64,000 nucleotides of DNA from Pseudomonas sp. S31 (GCF_016648105.1 NZ_JACVVE010000002.1:62001-126000); one strand, 5' to 3'; shown: positions 39,962 through 49,131, numbered from the stretch's first letter. Notes: generated by a model not told the origin, from the sequence alone. A program made the numbers and translations.

Positions 39962-40723
39962 TTATTTATCGTCCGGTTCGCCCGGAACATTAGCGTTTTC
40001 AGCCGCGGTGCCCTCGACCTCGGCCTTCATGCGCTTGAGGCCCATGTGGCGCACGTCGGTGCCACGGACCAGGTAAATCACCAGCTCCGAGATGTTGCGC
40101 GCATGGTCGCCGATCCGTTCCAGCGAACGCAGGACCCAGATCACGCTCAGCACCCGCGAGATCGAACGCGGGTCTTCCATCATGTAGGTCACCAGCTCGC
40201 GCAGGGCGGTCTTGTACTCGCGATCGATGGTCTTGTCGTACTGGGCCACCGACAGCGCCAGGTCGGCGTCGAAACGGGCGAACGCATCCAACGCGTCACG
40301 CACCATGTTGCGCACCTGGTCGCCAATGTGACGCACCTCGACGTAACCCCGTGGCGACTCGCCCTCCTCGCACAACTGGATGGCACGGCGGGCGATCTTG
40401 GTCGACTCGTCGCCGATGCGCTCGAGGTCGATCACCGACTTGGAGATGCTGATGATCAGCCGCAGGTCGGAGGCAGCCGGCTGGCGACGGGCGAGGATGC
40501 GCAGGCACTCCTCGTCGATGTTGCGCTCCATCTGGTTGATCTGCTCGTCGACCTCGCGCACCTGCTGGGCCAGGCCCGAGTCGGCTTCGATCAGCGCGGT
40601 GACGGCATCGTTGACCTGCTTCTCGACCAGGCCGCCCATGGCCAGGAGGTGGCTGCGCACCTCCTCCAGCTCGGCGTTGAACTGCTGGGAAATGTGGTGG
40701 GTAAGGCTTTCTTTGTTGATCAT
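39962..40723 (-). CDS. phoU: Phosphate signalling protein PhoU
   Basis: PhoU, 253 aa, two three-helix bundles with E/DxxxD metal-binding motifs (first around 20-110, second around 120-210: KSVIDLERIGDESTKIARRA and LRSLERIGDHARNISELVIY). It links the Pst transporter to PhoR and damps signalling when phosphate is plentiful. GGAG lies before the ATG. Last gene of the operon; a REP pair lies between it and pstB. Confidence 0.97.
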   Translation of the reverse strand: MINKESLTHHISQQFNAELEEVRSHLLAMGGLVEKQVNDAVTALIEADSGLAQQVREVDEQINQMERNIDEECLRILARRQPAASDLRLIISISKSVIDLERIGDESTKIARRAIQLCEEGESPRGYVEVRHIGDQVRNMVRDALDAFARFDADLALSVAQYDKTIDREYKTALRELVTYMMEDPRSISRVLSVIWVLRSLERIGDHARNISELVIYLVRGTDVRHMGLKRMKAEVEGTAAENANVPGEPDDK

Positions 40724-40784
40724 CGTTCGCTCCGCGAAGCTGCTGCCCGCTTCATTTGATTCGTCTCGTCCCGTGCATCGCGCT

Positions 40785-40875
40785 CCAGGTAGGAGCGGGT
40801 TTACCCGCGAACACCGGCCTGGCCGGTGCCAGGCAACGCGGCGCCTGCTTCGCGGGTGAACCCGCTCCTACAGGG
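40785..40875. repeat. REP pair between pstB and phoU
   Basis: Inverted REPs (gtaggagcgggtttacccg...; ...cgcgggtgaacccgctcctac) with internal accggcc/ggccggt. It is inside the pst operon and may affect phoU mRNA level. Confidence 0.9.
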
Positions 40876-40901
40876 GGCCAATGCGTTTGCGCAGAGCTCC
40901 G

Positions 40902-41735
40902 TTAGCCGTAACGACCGGTAATGTAGTCTTCTGTCTGCTTCTTCGCCGGGTTGGTGAACAGGGTGTCGGTATCCCCGAATTCGACCAGTTTGCCCATGTA
41001 CATGAATGCGGTGTAGTCCGATACGCGAGCCGCCTGCTGCATGTTGTGGGTGACGATGACGATGGTGTACTTGGATTTCAGTTCGTAGATCAGCTCTTCG
41101 ACCTTCAGCGTCGAGATCGGGTCCAGCGCCGAGCACGGTTCGTCGAGCAGCAGCACCTCGGGCTCCACGGCGATGGTCCGGGCGATCACCAGGCGCTGCT
41201 GCTGGCCGCCGGACAGGCCCAGGGCCGATTCATGCAGGCGGTCCTTGACCTCGTCCCACAACGCCGCGCCCTTGAGTGCCCATTCCACGGCTTCATCCAG
41301 CACGCGCTTCTTGTTGATGCCCTGGATGCGCAGGCCATAGACCACGTTCTCGTAGATGGTCTTGGGGAACGGGTTGGGCTTCTGGAACACCATGCCGACG
41401 CGACGACGCAGCTCGGCCACGTCCTCGCCCTTGCGGTAGATGTTGTTGCCATACAGGTTGATGGCACCTTTCACGCGGCAGCCATCGACCAGGTCGTTCA
41501 TGCGGTTGAAGGTGCGCAGCAAGGTCGACTTGCCGCAACCGGACGGGCCGATGAACGCAGTCACGCGCTGCTTGGGGATGTTCATCTGCACATCGAACAG
41601 GGCTTGCTTGTCGCCATAGAACAGCGACAGGCCCGGCACTTCGATGGCCACGGTTTCCTCGGCCAGGCGCAGGCCCTGCTTGTCGCGACCCAGGGCAGAC
41701 ATGTCGATGCCGCGGGTGTGGGAATCTTGCTGCAT
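40902..41735 (-). CDS. pstB: Phosphate ABC transporter ATP-binding protein PstB
   Basis: PstB, 277 aa. Walker [11 protein letters not shown]-loop [15 protein letters not shown], signature LSGGQQQR, Walker [13 protein letters not shown], and H-loop VTHNMQQ. It powers phosphate import through PstCA. The ATG at 41735 is preferred because GGAG sits about 6 nt upstream; an ATG four codons earlier (41747) overlaps that SD. An N-terminal 30-residue extension ([20 protein letters not shown]) precedes the ABC core. Confidence 0.97.
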   Translation of the reverse strand: MQQDSHTRGIDMSALGRDKQGLRLAEETVAIEVPGLSLFYGDKQALFDVQMNIPKQRVTAFIGPSGCGKSTLLRTFNRMNDLVDGCRVKGAINLYGNNIYRKGEDVAELRRRVGMVFQKPNPFPKTIYENVVYGLRIQGINKKRVLDEAVEWALKGAALWDEVKDRLHESALGLSGGQQQRLVIARTIAVEPEVLLLDEPCSALDPISTLKVEELIYELKSKYTIVIVTHNMQQAARVSDYTAFMYMGKLVEFGDTDTLFTNPAKKQTEDYITGRYG

Positions 41736-41806
41736 GGTCAACTCCATACGCTATCTATTCGTTTCAAAGGGCCGTCCGGTATGCGACGGCGCGCTTGCAA
41801 TCAGGT

Positions 41807-43477
41807 TCAGCTGTCGAGGGCCTTGTACTTCTCGCGCAGGTGGTTACGGATCCACACCGCCGAGAGGTTGAGGGTGGCGATCACCAGTACCAACAACAAT
41901 GCGGTGGCGTACACCAGCGGTCGCGCGGCCTCGACGTTGGGGCTCTGGAAGCCGACGTCGTAGATGTGGAAGCCCAGGTGCATGATCTTCTGGTCCAGGT
42001 GCAGGTACGGGTAGTTGCCATCGAGCGGCAACGACGGCGCCAGCTTCACCACCCCCACCAGCATCAGCGGCGCCACTTCACCCGCAGCGCGGGCCACTGC
42101 GAGGATCATGCCGGTCATCATCGCCGGGCTGGCCATCGGCAGGACGATTTTCCACAGGGTCTCGGCCTTGGTCGCGCCCAGTGCCAGCGAGCCTTCGCGA
42201 ATGGTCCGCGGAATGCGCGCCAGGCCTTCTTCGGTAGCCACGATCACCACCGGCACGGCCAGCAGCGCCAGGGTCAGCGACGCCCACAGCAGGCCAGGAG
42301 TGCCCAGGGTCGGCGCCGGCAGTGCCTCGGGGAAGAACAGCCGGTCGATCGAGCCGCCCAGCACGTAGACGAAGAAGCCCAGGCCGAACACGCCGTAGAC
42401 GATCGCCGGCACCCCCGCCAGGTTGTTCACCGCAATGCGGATCAGGCGGGTCACCGGCCCCTGCCTGGCGTACTCGCGCAGGTACACCGCGGCCAGCACG
42501 CCGAACGGGGTGACGATCACGGCCATGATCAAGGTCATCATCACCGTACCGAAGATGGCCGGGAAGATACCGCCCTCGGTATTGGCTTCACGCGGGTCGT
42601 CACTGAGGAATTCCCAGACCTTGGCGAAGTAGGTGCCCAGCTTGGCGAAGGTGGACATGCCGTTCGGCTGGATGGCATGCACCACCTTGCTCAGGTTGAT
42701 TTCCACCTCGCGGCCATTGCCGTCGCGGGCCACCAGGCTGTCGCGGGCGAAGTCCTGGTGCAGGCCCAGGAGGCGGTCCTCGATGGCTTTGTAGCGGCTG
42801 GTCAGCTCGGCCCGCTCGGCGTCCATGTCGGCCTGGGCGACGGCGTCCAGCTTGCCATCCAGCTCCAGCTTGCGGGCATGCAGACGCAGGCGCTCGAGGC
42901 CATGGTTGATGGCGCCGATGTCTTTCTTCTCCAGCTGCTGCAACTGGTCGTTGAGCTGGCTGGCCCGCTTGAGGCGGGCACGCAGCTCGCTCCAGGCGCC
43001 GGCGCCCTCGGCCACCACTCGGCCGTTTTCCTTGACGCTCACCAGGTAGCCGTAGAAGTTGCCCCACTCGCGGCGCTCCAGGGCCATCAGCTCGACCGGA
43101 TGCTGTTCGTCCACCAGCCAGTCGCCCACCACCCAGGTGAAGTCGCTGCCGTTGAGGTCGCGGTTGCCGACCTTGACCAGCTCGCGGGTCATGAATTCCG
43201 GGCCTTCGTCCGGCACCGGCAAGCCGGCGCCCTTGAGCCGGGAACGGGGCACTTCTTCCTTCTGCACCACCTCGCCGATCACCACGTGGTCGGCCTGGCC
43301 CGGCACCTTGTAGGTGGCCTGGATCAGGTCGGCCGGCCAGAAGTGGCCCAGGCCGCGCACGGCGATCACCGCCAGCAGGCCCACGGTCATGATCACCGCC
43401 ATGGCCACTGCGCCACCGCTGACCCAGACACCAGGTGCGCCGCTCTTGAACCAGCCCTTGAGGGAATCCTTTTTCAC
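41807..43477 (-). CDS. pstA: Phosphate ABC transporter permease PstA, with large periplasmic insertion
   Basis: PstA, 556 aa, almost twice the 296 aa of E. coli PstA. Start codon GTG. After the first membrane helix (about 18-40) comes a periplasmic insertion (about 48-280) with a long helical, probably coiled-coil part (SQLNDQLQQLEKKDIGAINHGLERL). The permease core (about 300-545) has the EAA loop EGSLALGATKAETLWKIVLPMASPAM. Partner of PstC in the inner membrane. Gap to pstC 17 bp. Confidence 0.93.
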   Translation of the reverse strand: MKKDSLKGWFKSGAPGVWVSGGAVAMAVIMTVGLLAVIAVRGLGHFWPADLIQATYKVPGQADHVVIGEVVQKEEVPRSRLKGAGLPVPDEGPEFMTRELVKVGNRDLNGSDFTWVVGDWLVDEQHPVELMALERREWGNFYGYLVSVKENGRVVAEGAGAWSELRARLKRASQLNDQLQQLEKKDIGAINHGLERLRLHARKLELDGKLDAVAQADMDAERAELTSRYKAIEDRLLGLHQDFARDSLVARDGNGREVEINLSKVVHAIQPNGMSTFAKLGTYFAKVWEFLSDDPREANTEGGIFPAIFGTVMMTLIMAVIVTPFGVLAAVYLREYARQGPVTRLIRIAVNNLAGVPAIVYGVFGLGFFVYVLGGSIDRLFFPEALPAPTLGTPGLLWASLTLALLAVPVVIVATEEGLARIPRTIREGSLALGATKAETLWKIVLPMASPAMMTGMILAVARAAGEVAPLMLVGVVKLAPSLPLDGNYPYLHLDQKIMHLGFHIYDVGFQSPNVEAARPLVYATALLLVLVIATLNLSAVWIRNHLREKYKALDS

Positions 43478-43494
43478 GGATCTCTACCTTTCTA

Positions 43495-45783
43495 TCAAAG
43501 CGACGAGTATTTCTTGCGCAGACGCTGGCGAATCAGCTCGGCCAAGGTGTTCATGACGAAGGTGAACATCAGCAGCACGAGGGCGGCGAGGAACAGCACG
43601 CGATAGTGACTGCCGCCGACTTCCGATTCGGGCATTTCCACGGCCACGTTGGCGGCCAGGGTGCGCATGCCTTCGAACAGGTTCCACTCCATCACCGGGG
43701 TGTTGCCGGTGGCCATCAGCACGATCATGGTCTCGCCCACGGCGCGGCCCATGCCGATCATCAGCGCCGAGAAAATCCCCGGGCTGGCGGTGAGGATGAC
43801 CACGCGGGTCAGGGTCTGCCAGGGGGTCGCGCCCAGCGCCAGCGAACCCAGGGTCAGGCTGCGCGGCACGCTGAACACGGCGTCCTCGGCGATCGAATAG
43901 ATGTTCGGGATGACCGCGAAGCCCATGGCGATGCCCACCACCAGGGCGTTGCGCTGGTCGTAGGTGATGCCCAGGTCGTTGGTGATCCACAGGCGCATGT
44001 CGCCGCCGAAGAACCAGCTTTCCATGTGCGGGCTCAGGGTCAGCGCGAACCAGCCGGTGAACAGTATCACCGGGATCAGGATGGCCGCTTCCCAACCATC
44101 CGGCACGCGCAGGCGGATCGACTCGGGCAGGCGGCTCCAGGCGAAGCCGGCCAGGAGAATACCGAACGGCAGCAGCACGAACAGGCTGAACACACCAGGC
44201 AGGTGGCCTTCCAGGTACGGCGCCAGGAACAGGCCGGCGAAGAAGCCGAGGATCACCGTCGGCATCGCCTCCATCAGCTCGATCACCGGCTTGACCTTGC
44301 GGCGCATGCCCGGGGCCATGAAGTAGGCGGTGTAGATGGCTGCGGCGATGGCCAGCGGAGCCGCCAGGATCATCGCGTAGAACGCTGCCTTGAGGGTGCC
44401 GAAGGTCAGCGGCGACAGGCTCAGCTTGGGCTCGAAGTCGGTGTTCGAGGCAGTCGACTGCCAGACGTACTTGGGCTCGTCGTAGTTCTCGTACCAGACC
44501 TTGCCCCACAGCGCGCTGAAGGAGATTTCCGGGTGCGGGTTACGCAGGCTCAGCGGCAGCAGCTTGCCGCCTTGCTCGATGATGATGCGGTTGGCGCGCG
44601 GCGACAGGGCCAGCACGCCCGCGCCGTCGGCGACCGGTTCGACCAGCAGGGTGCGGTGCGCGGTGCTGTGGAACACGCCCAACTGGCCGGCGCTGTCGAG
44701 GGCGATGAAGCCCTTGCGGCGCTCTTCGGCGTCGATCTGCACGATCGGCGCCTTGCCCAGCTGGAAGGTGCGGATCTGCTTGAGGCGCGACTCGCCATCG
44801 GGGTCGCGGGCCATGAACCACTGGGCCAGACCGCCCTTGGAGTCGCCGATGATCAGCGAGATACCGCCCACCAGCTGGCCACTGGCGGTCACTTCGGTAT
44901 CGGCGCTTTCAGACAACTTGTAGCGGCCATTGAGGCTCTTGTCGCGCAGGCTGAACACATCGGCGGTGGCGCGACCATTGATCACGTACAGCCACTGCTG
45001 ACGCGGGTCGATGAAGATGTTCTTCACCACCTGGGTCATCTGCGGCAGCTCGATACGGTTCTGCTCGGTGGTGGTCTCGCCGGTCAGCATGTTCTCGCTG
45101 CTCGACAGCTGCAGTACCTGCAACTGGGCACCGGTAGAACCGGCCAGCACCAGGGTCTCGCCATTGAGGTTGACGCTGACGTGCTCGAGCGCACGGCCCT
45201 GCTCGTCGAGCACGAACGGCTGCTCACCGTACGGGTAGTCGATGCCGGGGGTGATGGTCTTCTTGTTGTCCGGGTAGGTGATCTTGTAGGTGTGGTGGAA
45301 CACCAGCGCCTGGCCGTTGCTCAGGCCCAGCACCACCAACGGGCTACCCGGCTGGTCGGTGCCGATCGAGCTGACCTGGGTGCCCGCCGGCAGCGGCAGC
45401 CCGACACGCTTGAGCTCGGCCCCGCTCTTGGTATCGAAGAACACTGCCTGGCCCTTGTCCGACACACGCATGCCGACCAGGTTCTGCTCTTCCAGGGCGA
45501 TCATCAGCGGCTTGCCGGCATCCTGCTGCAGCCAGGTCGGCTCCAGGACCTTCTTGCTGGTCAGTTCGGCGCCCTGGAACAACGGCAGTACCACGTAGGC
45601 CAGGTAGAAGAAGATCAGGGTGATGGCCGCCAGCACGCCCAGCCCGCCCACCAGTACGTACCAGCGGGTCAGGCGATCCTTGAGGGCACGCATGCGGCGC
45701 TTGCGTTGCAGCTCGGGGGTGTTGAAATCGATCCGCTCGGGCGGGGAATTATGGGTCATTGTGGAGTTGGCCAGATCATTCAT
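43495..45783 (-). CDS. pstC: Phosphate ABC transporter permease PstC, with beta-propeller-like insertion
   Basis: PstC, 762 aa from the ATG at 45783; the E. coli protein has 319. After a cytoplasmic start and first helix (about 40-68), residues 70-430 form an extracytoplasmic domain with repeated beta-strand blades resembling WD40/PQQ (such as KNIFIDPRQQWLYVINGRATADVF and RRKGFIALDSAGQLGVFHS). The permease core (about 455-755) has the EAA loop RSLTLGSLALGATPWQTLTRVV. The Pho-box promoter predicts a transcript start near 45783, so the ATG at 45759 (MTHNSPPER) may be the real start. Confidence 0.9.
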   Translation of the reverse strand: MNDLANSTMTHNSPPERIDFNTPELQRKRRMRALKDRLTRWYVLVGGLGVLAAITLIFFYLAYVVLPLFQGAELTSKKVLEPTWLQQDAGKPLMIALEEQNLVGMRVSDKGQAVFFDTKSGAELKRVGLPLPAGTQVSSIGTDQPGSPLVVLGLSNGQALVFHHTYKITYPDNKKTITPGIDYPYGEQPFVLDEQGRALEHVSVNLNGETLVLAGSTGAQLQVLQLSSSENMLTGETTTEQNRIELPQMTQVVKNIFIDPRQQWLYVINGRATADVFSLRDKSLNGRYKLSESADTEVTASGQLVGGISLIIGDSKGGLAQWFMARDPDGESRLKQIRTFQLGKAPIVQIDAEERRKGFIALDSAGQLGVFHSTAHRTLLVEPVADGAGVLALSPRANRIIIEQGGKLLPLSLRNPHPEISFSALWGKVWYENYDEPKYVWQSTASNTDFEPKLSLSPLTFGTLKAAFYAMILAAPLAIAAAIYTAYFMAPGMRRKVKPVIELMEAMPTVILGFFAGLFLAPYLEGHLPGVFSLFVLLPFGILLAGFAWSRLPESIRLRVPDGWEAAILIPVILFTGWFALTLSPHMESWFFGGDMRLWITNDLGITYDQRNALVVGIAMGFAVIPNIYSIAEDAVFSVPRSLTLGSLALGATPWQTLTRVVILTASPGIFSALMIGMGRAVGETMIVLMATGNTPVMEWNLFEGMRTLAANVAVEMPESEVGGSHYRVLFLAALVLLMFTFVMNTLAELIRQRLRKKYSSL

Positions 45784-45789
45784 GCGCAC

Positions 45790-45834
45790 ACCCTAGCGGT
45801 CCCGTATGACAAAAACATGACAAAGTGGTGACGC
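45790..45834 (-). promoter_or_regulatory. Pho box and -10 of pstC
   Basis: On the minus strand heptamers GCGTCAC (45828-45834), TTGTCAT (45817-45823) and TTGTCAT (45806-45812) repeat every 11 bp; the -10 TAGGGT (45790-45795) lies exactly 10 bp after the last. Two units match six of seven consensus bases. It indicates that pstCAB-phoU has its own PhoB-driven promoter. Confidence 0.75.
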
Positions 45835-45842
45835 GACAAAGC

Positions 45843-45868
45843 CCGAGGCCCATATCACCTGGCCTCGG
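45843..45868 (-). terminator. Second hairpin between pstS and pstC
   Basis: Stem ccgaggcc / ggcctcgg (8 bp) with a 10-nt loop; on the minus strand it is followed by a weak T-rich stretch (GCTTTGTC). Together with the next hairpin it separates pstS from pstC. Confidence 0.6.
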
Positions 45869-45881
45869 ACTGAAAAATACC

Positions 45882-45914
45882 AGAAGGCGGCTGGCCTATT
45901 GCCGGCCGCCTTCT
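45882..45914 (-). terminator. Attenuating terminator after pstS
   Basis: Stem agaaggcggc / gccgccttct (10 bp), followed on the minus strand by GGTATTTTT. It lies 8 bp past the pstS stop, likely cutting most pstS transcripts so that binding protein exceeds permease. Confidence 0.75.
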
Positions 45915-45922
45915 TCATTCAT

Positions 45923-46921
45923 TTACTGCTTTGCAACGTTACCCGCGTGCGACAGGCCCAGGTCGGCCAGGGTCTTGTCGACCACCTTGGCCGGCAGTGG
46001 GATGTAGCCATCCTTCACCACGACCTGCTGACCAGCCTGCGACAGCACCAGCTTGACGAACTCGGCTTCCAGCGGGGCCAGCGGCTTGTTCGGCGCCTTG
46101 TTGACGTAGACGTACAGGAAGCGCGACAGCGGGTACGAACCGTTCAGGGCGTTGGCTTCGTTGTCTTCGACGAACTCGCCGCCTTCTTTCTTGGCCAGGG
46201 CCACGGTCTTCACGCTGGCAGTCTTGTAGCCGATCCCCGAATAGCCGATGCCGTTCAGCGAGGAACTGATCGACTGCACCACCGAGGCCGAGCCAGGTTG
46301 TTCGTTGACGTTGGCCTTGAAGTCACCTTTGCACAGGGCTTCTTCCTTGAAGTAGCCGTAGGTGCCCGATACCGAGTTGCGGCCGAACAGTTGCACCGGC
46401 TTGTTGGCCAGGTCGCCGGTCACGCCCAGGTCGCCCCAGGTCTTGACTTCGGCCTTGGCGCCGCACAGGCGGGTGGACGAGAAGATGGCATCGACCTGGG
46501 CCATGGTCAGGCCCTTGATCGGGTTATCCTTGTGCACGAACACGGCCAGGGCGTCGACGGCGACCGGGATGGCGGTCGGCTTGTAGCCGTACTTCTGCTC
46601 GAAGGCCTGCAGCTCGACGTCCTTCATCTTGCGGCTCATCGGGCCCAGGTTGGCGGTGCCTTCGGTCAGCGCGGGTGGCGCGGTGGAGGAGCCGGCCGCC
46701 TGGATCTGGATGTTTACGTTCGGATATTCCTTCTTGTAGGCCTCGGCCCACAAGGTCATCAGGTTCGCCAAGGTATCGGAACCGACGCTGGAGAGGTTGC
46801 CCGAAACACCGGTGGTCTTGGTGTAGGTCGGGATCGACGGGTCGACGGCGGCTACCGCGTTGGCGGTCGCAACGCCCACGGCAGCAAAGGTGAGGGCCGC
46901 CATCAAACGCTTCAGTTTCAT
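45923..46921 (-). CDS. pstS: Phosphate-binding periplasmic protein PstS
   Basis: PstS, 332 aa, with signal peptide ending about residue 25 (ANAVAA-VD). Phosphate ligand loops: [22 protein letters not shown] and [21 protein letters not shown]-terminal [19 protein letters not shown] is typical. High-affinity phosphate capture for PstCAB. Preceded by a four-unit Pho box and followed by two hairpins before pstC. Confidence 0.97.
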   Translation of the reverse strand: MKLKRLMAALTFAAVGVATANAVAAVDPSIPTYTKTTGVSGNLSSVGSDTLANLMTLWAEAYKKEYPNVNIQIQAAGSSTAPPALTEGTANLGPMSRKMKDVELQAFEQKYGYKPTAIPVAVDALAVFVHKDNPIKGLTMAQVDAIFSSTRLCGAKAEVKTWGDLGVTGDLANKPVQLFGRNSVSGTYGYFKEEALCKGDFKANVNEQPGSASVVQSISSSLNGIGYSGIGYKTASVKTVALAKKEGGEFVEDNEANALNGSYPLSRFLYVYVNKAPNKPLAPLEAEFVKLVLSQAGQQVVVKDGYIPLPAKVVDKTLADLGLSHAGNVAKQ

Positions 46922-46967
46922 GCCTTGCTCCTAGCAGGAATATGGGGTGTTGGATGGAACGGGGCCC

Positions 46968-47023
46968 AGTATCTGCAGGCCGCATGAATACGATATGTCC
47001 GCAATGTGACAATTGGATGAAAG
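46968..47023 (-). promoter_or_regulatory. Four-unit Pho box and -10 of pstS
   Basis: On the minus strand heptamers CTTTCAT, TTGTCAC, CGGACAT and TATTCAT occur at 47017-47023, 47006-47012, 46995-47001 and 46984-46990, each 11 bp apart; GATACT (46968-46973) follows after exactly 10 bp as the -10. The regularity is strong evidence for tandem PhoB dimers. Confidence 0.8.
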
Positions 47024-47045
47024 GCCATCATCGGGATTCGAGGAT

Positions 47046-47072
47046 GGCCTTTCGCGGCACAAGGCCGCTCAG
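47046..47072. repeat. Partial REP
   Basis: ggcctttcgcggcacaagg then ccgctcaggt: a shortened REP that lacks the ctcctacag tail. Between pstS and the MFS gene. Confidence 0.6.
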
Positions 47073-47093
47073 GTGTCTGTTCGGGTGTCGGGA

Positions 47094-48383
47094 TCAGCGC
47101 TTGTTGACGCGCAGATAAATCCCAATGAGCAACCCAAGCACGCACAATCCCGCCACATAGTAGGCAGGCGCCATCGGGCTGAACTTGAGCAGCGCAGTCA
47201 CCACCATCGGCGTCAGGCCACCGAAGATCGCGTAGGCCACGTTGTAGGAGAACGACAGACCACTGAAACGCACCACCGGCGGGAACGCCTTGACCATCAC
47301 GTACGGCACCGCGCCAATCACGCCCACGCACAGGCCGGTCACGGCATACAGCGGGAACAGCAGCTCCGGGTGATTGGCCAGGCTGTGGTAGAACGCCCAG
47401 GAGGTGGCCAGCAAGGCCAGGCTGCCGAGGATGAACACGCGGCCGGCGCCGAAGCGGTCGGCCAGGCGGCCCGAGACGATGCAGCCCACGCTCAGCAGAA
47501 CGATCGCCAGGCTGTTGGCCTTGAGCGAGTCTGTGGGGCTGACGTGATAGACGCTCTGCAGCAGCGCCGGGGTCATCAGGATGACCACCACGATGCCGGC
47601 CGAGAGCATCCAGGTCAGCAGCATCGACAGGATGATCGCGCCACGGTGGTCACGCAGCACCGCGCGCAGCGGCAGCTCCTCGGCCAGGGCCTTGCGCTGC
47701 TGCATCTCGGCGAACACCGGGGTCTCGTGCAGCCAGCGGCGCAGGTAGACCGAGAACAGGCCGAATACCCCACCCAGCAGGAACGGGATACGCCAGGCGT
47801 AGTCGGCGACTTCCTCGGCGCTGTACAGGCTGTTGATCAGCGTAGCCACCAGCGAGCCGAGCAGGATCCCGGCGGTCAGCCCCGAGGTCAGCGTGCCGCA
47901 GGCATAGCCGGTATTGCGCGCCGGCACGTGCTCGGAGACGAACACCCAGGCGCCCGGCACCTCGCCACCGATCGCCGCGCCCTGGATGACGCGCATCAGC
48001 AGCAACAGCAGCGGTGCCCACAGGCCGATCTGCGCATAGGTCGGCAGCAGGCCCATGATCAGCGTCGGCAGGGCCATCATGAAGATGCTCAGGGTGAACA
48101 TCTTCTTGCGCCCGAGCAGGTCGCCGAAGTGCGCCATGATGATCCCGCCCAGCGGGCGCGCCAGGTAGCCGGCGGCGAAGATGCCGAAGGTCTGCATCAG
48201 GCGCAGCCACTCGGGCATGTCTGCGGGGAAGAACAACTTGCCGACCACCGTGGCGAAGAACACGAAGATGATGAAGTCGTAGAACTCCAGCGCGCCGCCC
48301 AGGGCAGACAACGAAAGGGTCTTGTAGTCACTGCGGGTCAGTGGCCGTGAGGGCTGCTCGATACTGCTCGGCACGGAAGTCAT
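47094..48383 (-). CDS. MFS transporter, metabolite:H+ symporter type
   Basis: Major facilitator superfamily protein of 429 aa with 12 predicted helices. The MHS signature is visible: LGGALEFYDFIIFVFFATVVGKLFFP at helix 1, and RPLGGIIMAHFGDLLGRKKMF (GxLaDrxGRkk-type loop) between helices 2 and 3. Relatives (KgtP, CitA, ProP) carry carboxylates or osmolytes; substrate not assignable. The ATG at 48383 is chosen because AAGAG lies 8 nt upstream; an ATG eight codons earlier (48407) has none. Confidence 0.85.
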   Translation of the reverse strand: MTSVPSSIEQPSRPLTRSDYKTLSLSALGGALEFYDFIIFVFFATVVGKLFFPADMPEWLRLMQTFGIFAAGYLARPLGGIIMAHFGDLLGRKKMFTLSIFMMALPTLIMGLLPTYAQIGLWAPLLLLLMRVIQGAAIGGEVPGAWVFVSEHVPARNTGYACGTLTSGLTAGILLGSLVATLINSLYSAEEVADYAWRIPFLLGGVFGLFSVYLRRWLHETPVFAEMQQRKALAEELPLRAVLRDHRGAIILSMLLTWMLSAGIVVVILMTPALLQSVYHVSPTDSLKANSLAIVLLSVGCIVSGRLADRFGAGRVFILGSLALLATSWAFYHSLANHPELLFPLYAVTGLCVGVIGAVPYVMVKAFPPVVRFSGLSFSYNVAYAIFGGLTPMVVTALLKFSPMAPAYYVAGLCVLGLLIGIYLRVNKR

Positions 48384-48384
48384 G

Positions 48385-48392
48385 CTGTTGTT
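48385..48392 (-). promoter_or_regulatory. Near-match Hfq/Crc motif before the MFS gene
   Basis: AACAACAG on the minus strand, between the SD-like AAGAG and the ATG at 48383; seven of eight positions fit AANAANAA. If real, the transporter would be under catabolite repression. Confidence 0.35.
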
Positions 48393-48662
48393 CTCTTTGT
48401 AGGACATGCAGGCCGCATGCGGTGCGGCTTCTGGATTACGGAGACGGGCGAAGATAGCAAATTGCCGAGTCCTACCGATAGCGGTACAAAATCCCTACAG
48501 ATATTCACCAATGCACGGTCGTCGCTGGCGGTTAGCCTCTATATACTGCCCAACTGTAGGAAAAGGTTGCTCTCGATATGGGATGTTGTGCGAAAACGCC
48601 GGTCTCTATCCTCAGGCGGTTTCGCAGAGTTTCCCAACGTCACGGGTCAGAGGCCCCATCGC

Positions 48663-49061
48663 ATGATTGAGCTCGAACAAGAAGATCCAATCCCACAGGG
48701 TGATCTGGCCTTGCAGATCACCGCGCTGCCCCGTGAAACCAACGGGTTCGGCGATATCTTCGGCGGCTGGCTGGTCGCCCAGATGGACCTGGCGGGCACG
48801 GCCATGGCCAGCCGCGTGGCCGGTGGCCGAGTAGCCACGGTAGCGATCGACCGCATGGCGTTCCTGGTGCCGGTGGCCGTGGGCGCGCAGCTGTCGTTCT
48901 ATACCCAGACCCTGGAGATTGGCCGCAGCTCGATCCAGATGATGGTCGAGGTGTGGAGCGACGACCCGCTGTCCAGCGAATGGCGCAAGGTCACCGAGGC
49001 AGTGTTCGTGTTCGTCGCCATCGATGGCAGTGGCCGCACCCGCTCGGTGCCTCGTCGCTGA
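48663..49061 (+). CDS. Acyl-CoA thioesterase, YciA/hotdog family
   Basis: Hotdog-fold thioesterase, 132 aa. The characteristic N-terminal TNGFGDIFGGWLVAQMDLAGTAMASRVA holds the catalytic Asp, and DRMAFLVPVAVGAQLSFYT follows, as in the YciA/BACH group. It hydrolyses short to medium acyl-CoAs to free acids and CoA. The ATG at 48663 is chosen because upstream frame residues have no similarity. The 279 bp between this gene and the MFS gene contains no other gene I can support. Confidence 0.92.
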   Translation: MIELEQEDPIPQGDLALQITALPRETNGFGDIFGGWLVAQMDLAGTAMASRVAGGRVATVAIDRMAFLVPVAVGAQLSFYTQTLEIGRSSIQMMVEVWSDDPLSSEWRKVTEAVFVFVAIDGSGRTRSVPRR

Positions 49062-49131
49062 GCCTTGGCAGCGGTAAACTCATTGGCTGTGAGTGGGTCC
49101 AAGGCCCACAGCAATCAATGAGACCACTGCA

